A stretch of 64,000 nt of DNA from Mucilaginibacter sp. UR6-11. GTDB lineage: Bacteria; Bacteroidota; Bacteroidia; Sphingobacteriales; Sphingobacteriaceae. Positions 61,807 through 64,000 of this stretch are shown one piece after another (position 1 is the first letter of the stretch; the number at the start of each line of letters is the position of its first letter). The stretch covers positions 248,001 through 312,000 of the forward strand of contig NZ_JAJIWO010000004.1 in assembly GCF_020880695.1 (NCBI RefSeq). The letters are read 5' to 3'. The notes beneath the pieces were generated by a model that was given only the letters and a program-made list of their open reading frames with translations, made no database searches and had not been told where the DNA came from. The position numbers were made by a program, and so were the translations under genes.

Positions 61807-62737
61807 CATATCCTTCTTTATTCCCGCTTATAATTGCGCTAAAACGATAGCCGAATCAATTGAATCAATCATAGCCGGTAATCTAAATAACGGTGATGAA
61901 CTAATAGTTGTAAACGACTGTTCGACAGATGATACCGCGGAGGTATTGCTGGCGTTAAAACAACAGCACCCTTTTATAAACATATTTACCCATAAAAGAA
62001 ACAAAGGAGGCGCCGCGGCTCGAAATACAGCGGTTGAAAACGCTGCAAACGATTTATTGTTCTGCCTTGATGCAGATAACGTATTGGCCCCGGATAGCGT
62101 AGATCCCTTAAAAGAATACCTGATCAGTATGAATGCTGATGTAGCCTCTTTTCAGTATCAGCATTTTTTTTCGGCTGACAAACTCAAACCCGATTACATA
62201 TGGTCATTGCCCGAAGGAGTATTTGATTTAGAATTTTATTATAATGGTGGCAATACGCCCGGTCAGCATGGCAACTATTTATTTACTAAACAAAGCTGGG
62301 TTAAGGCACTGGGTTATGCAGAGGGTTCCGGTGCGCTGGATACCTGGACATTTGGGTTAAGGCAGGCAATGACCGGAGCTGTTACCGTGGTTTTAAAAGA
62401 CACGTACTATTATCACAGGTTAGATTATGAAGGATCTTATTGGATGCGCGACGCAGAGGCCGACTTATGGTCTGTGTCCGTAAAAGCAACTTATGCGTTG
62501 TATCCATTTTTTGACCGTATAGACGAAAAATACTTAAACTATATGTTAGGTAAGGGCCGGTACAACTGGTTCTATAACCGGACCGGCAAACCCCTTAAAC
62601 TAGTATCAAAAGGATCAAAAGATATCTTTTATAAAGACCTCCATCAAAAAGTAGTAAAGTTCATTTACCCTAAAGCCAACTTTTTAAAAAGGGGCACTGA
62701 CAAAATTAAACGAATATTAAATTATGGTGGCCGTTAA
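61799..62737 (+). CDS. Glycosyltransferase family 2
   Basis: A 312-residue GT-A enzyme with the usual opening ISFFIPAYNCAKTIAESIESI, ELIVVNDCSTDDT, KGGAAARNTAVENA and the DxD-type LDADN (about 92-96). The C-terminal part is less conserved. The acceptor is part of the growing glycan, and the donor is not predictable. It overlaps the following GT11 gene by 14 bp and is preceded by a tiny frame that may couple its translation. Confidence 0.9.
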   Translation: MANISFFIPAYNCAKTIAESIESIIAGNLNNGDELIVVNDCSTDDTAEVLLALKQQHPFINIFTHKRNKGGAAARNTAVENAANDLLFCLDADNVLAPDSVDPLKEYLISMNADVASFQYQHFFSADKLKPDYIWSLPEGVFDLEFYYNGGNTPGQHGNYLFTKQSWVKALGYAEGSGALDTWTFGLRQAMTGAVTVVLKDTYYYHRLDYEGSYWMRDAEADLWSVSVKATYALYPFFDRIDEKYLNYMLGKGRYNWFYNRTGKPLKLVSKGSKDIFYKDLHQKVVKFIYPKANFLKRGTDKIKRILNYGGR

Positions 62738-63581
62738 ACTCGAGGGCAGATTAGGTAATCAGCTATTTCAATACGCCTTTATTTATGCAACGGCTAAAAA
62801 GCTTGATACAGGTTTTTACCTTGATAAAAGCATTGAGCATTTTATTCCGGTTAAATATTTTAAACTTAAAACAGATTTCCTGCTACCGTTAGATTCCTCT
62901 TTCTTCTCAACAAAAGGCTTTAAAAGAAGTCTCCGTTTAAATAAGAGGAAATCTTTTTATGCCTGGCTTCAAAAAATCATTTTCGGCAACAAAAATATAA
63001 CGTTATATAATACAGATCCACCAGACGAGGCCCTGCAGCGGTTAAAAAACAACTATATGTATCAGGGCTATTTTCAGTCTGAAAAATATTTTGAAAGCAG
63101 TAGTGCCGACATCAGGAAGTTACTGGTCATAAAAAAACGACATGTCCGTAAGTTCAAAACATTGTCCCGAAATGTCCTGTCAACCCGGAAAACAATAGTG
63201 ATCCACATAAGGCGCGGCGATTATATTGATCATAGCTGGTCATTGCCCTTATCTTATTATAAAAAAGCATTAGACCTAGCCGACTACGAGAATGCCAACT
63301 GTGTATTCATATCTGATGAACCTGAATTTGTAGAAAAAGAATTCAGTTATATCAAAAAAAAATACGTTTCAAATAATCCGGAGATCATTGATCTGCAATT
63401 TCTGATTAATGCCGATATTGGTATTTTATCAAACAGCAGTTTTAGTTGGTGGGGTGCTTGGTTAAATAATAAGGAGCACAAACAGTTTTTTGCACCTAAA
63501 TATTGGCTGGGTTTTAAAACCCTGCAGGAATATCCTGTAGAAATAGGCGCCTGTATGAATTTCAATTTGATAGAGGCATAA
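62724..63581 (+). CDS. Alpha-1,2-fucosyltransferase (GT11), canonical motif
   Basis: This 285-residue GT11 begins EGRLGNQLFQYAFIYATAKKL (about 7-27) and has the donor-site motif HIRRGDY at 161-167, YQGYFQSEKYFE at about 113-124 and the end ILSNSSFSWWGAWLNNKEHKQFFAPKYW. It transfers fucose from GDP-fucose to a galactose. It is related to the GT11 at 59263 but keeps the canonical motif, so a fucosylated glycan is likely. No GDP-fucose synthesis gene is in the window. Confidence 0.92.
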   Translation: MVAVKLEGRLGNQLFQYAFIYATAKKLDTGFYLDKSIEHFIPVKYFKLKTDFLLPLDSSFFSTKGFKRSLRLNKRKSFYAWLQKIIFGNKNITLYNTDPPDEALQRLKNNYMYQGYFQSEKYFESSSADIRKLLVIKKRHVRKFKTLSRNVLSTRKTIVIHIRRGDYIDHSWSLPLSYYKKALDLADYENANCVFISDEPEFVEKEFSYIKKKYVSNNPEIIDLQFLINADIGILSNSSFSWWGAWLNNKEHKQFFAPKYWLGFKTLQEYPVEIGACMNFNLIEA

Positions 63582-63594
63582 CATTAGCTCTAAT

Positions 63595-64000
63595 ATGTTA
63601 AACACACCTATTTTGTTTTTAATTTATAACCGTCCCGATAAAACCTTAAAGGTTTTTGAGGCGATTAAGAAAGTCAGGCCCGCGAAGTTATTTGTTGTTG
63701 CCGACGGACCCCGGAATGAAGAAGCCGGTATTTTATGCCAGCAAACAAGGGATGTGCTTTTAAATATTGATTGGGACTGTGAATTAAAAACCCTTTACAG
63801 AACTGAAAACATCGGCGTAAAACGCAGCGTAAGTTCGGGTATAAACTGGTTTTTTGAGCACATTGATGAAGGGATAGTACTTGAAGACGACTGCGTGCCA
63901 AATGATAGCTTTTTCTTTTTCTGCTCTGCCATGCTTGAGTTTTACAAGGATAATGAAAGCATTATGCATATAACCGGAACCGACCTGATTGACAACGGGA
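63595..64000 (+). CDS. Glycosyltransferase-like protein, 3' end cut by window edge
   Basis: An ATG at 63595 opens a frame that runs off the window after 135 complete codons. The start resembles GT-A-like nucleotide-diphospho-sugar transferases: PILFLIYNRPDKTLKVFEAI, LFVVADGPRNEEA and a DxD-like acid motif EDDCVP (about 97-102). It is in line with the rest of the rightward polysaccharide operon, 14 bp after the second GT11. The donor and the remainder of the protein are unknown. Confidence 0.8.
   Translation, partial: MLNTPILFLIYNRPDKTLKVFEAIKKVRPAKLFVVADGPRNEEAGILCQQTRDVLLNIDWDCELKTLYRTENIGVKRSVSSGINWFFEHIDEGIVLEDDCVPNDSFFFFCSAMLEFYKDNESIMHITGTDLIDNG

Noticed and set aside
1..64000. tRNA or rRNA genes, transposases, integrases or prophage
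   Set aside because: None was recognised on either strand, although short or divergent ones could be missed by eye.

Overview
The window looks like chromosomal DNA from a Gram-negative Bacteroidota bacterium, most likely family Sphingobacteriaceae (Mucilaginibacter/Pedobacter-like; the genus is a guess). The grounds are: TAnnTTTG-type -7 promoter boxes with little Shine-Dalgarno sequence; Bacteroidota protein families (Porin_10-type putative porin, OMP_b-brl barrels, DUF5606, UpxY-type NusG paralogue, SPOR/ExbB/ExbD/TonB cluster); LpxK, which implies an LPS outer membrane; and moderate GC with many short intergenic inverted repeats. No rRNA, tRNA, CRISPR array, transposase, integrase or phage gene was seen.

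Layout. 1-3.1 kb: a TonB energising operon (SPOR protein cut by the window edge, ExbB, ExbD, TonB). 3.2-12.5 kb: single-domain response regulator, folC, Gfo/Idh/MocA oxidoreductase, a 57-residue DUF6496 gene on the minus strand, nucleoside phosphorylase, AI-2E-type exporter, then lpxK, purine nucleoside phosphorylase and a putative porin overlapping one another. 12.6-15.3 kb: two tandem paralogous secreted proteins that databases tend to call asparagine synthetase B but that show none of its motifs. 15.5-21.8 kb: peptidyl-prolyl isomerase, DUF5606, CDF zinc exporter, rlmH, a membrane-anchored MutS-like ATPase, and an ArsR / AHSA1-like / alpha-beta hydrolase operon whose promoter carries two matching 16-bp palindromes. 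21.8-36.8 kb: an outer-membrane barrel receptor, leuS, two paralogous small barrels, GNAT, TPR protein, guaA, a lipoprotein, RsmB-like methyltransferase, VOC protein, MarC and an amino acid permease. 37-47.2 kb: flippase, proton/sodium pyrophosphatase, second permease, PBP4-type DacB, a 590-bp non-coding block rich in TGTCTTG hairpins, pgk, GNAT and gapdh.

47.2-64 kb is an exopolysaccharide/O-antigen locus. A WecA-type initiating transferase and a GT2 face left. Facing right are the export lipoprotein (Wza-like), chain-length/tyrosine kinase (Wzc-like), UpxY-type antiterminator, asparagine synthase, GT4, ABC exporter permease and ATPase (Wzm/Wzt), methyltransferase, fucosyltransferase-like GT11, exostosin-like transferase, a shortened acyltransferase, GT2, a second GT11, and a transferase running off the end. 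The genes are nearly all overlapping or closely packed, so they are probably co-transcribed and depend on the antiterminator for full-length readout. The distal genes look more AT-rich than the housekeeping genes, as is common for exchangeable glycan cassettes.

The features most worth a second look are the ArsR operator/promoter geometry, the TGTCTTG hairpin array, the mis-named secreted paralogue pair, the internally deleted acyltransferase, the GT11 with an altered donor-binding motif, and the hybrid export machinery. All family assignments come from reading the sequence; no database search was run.
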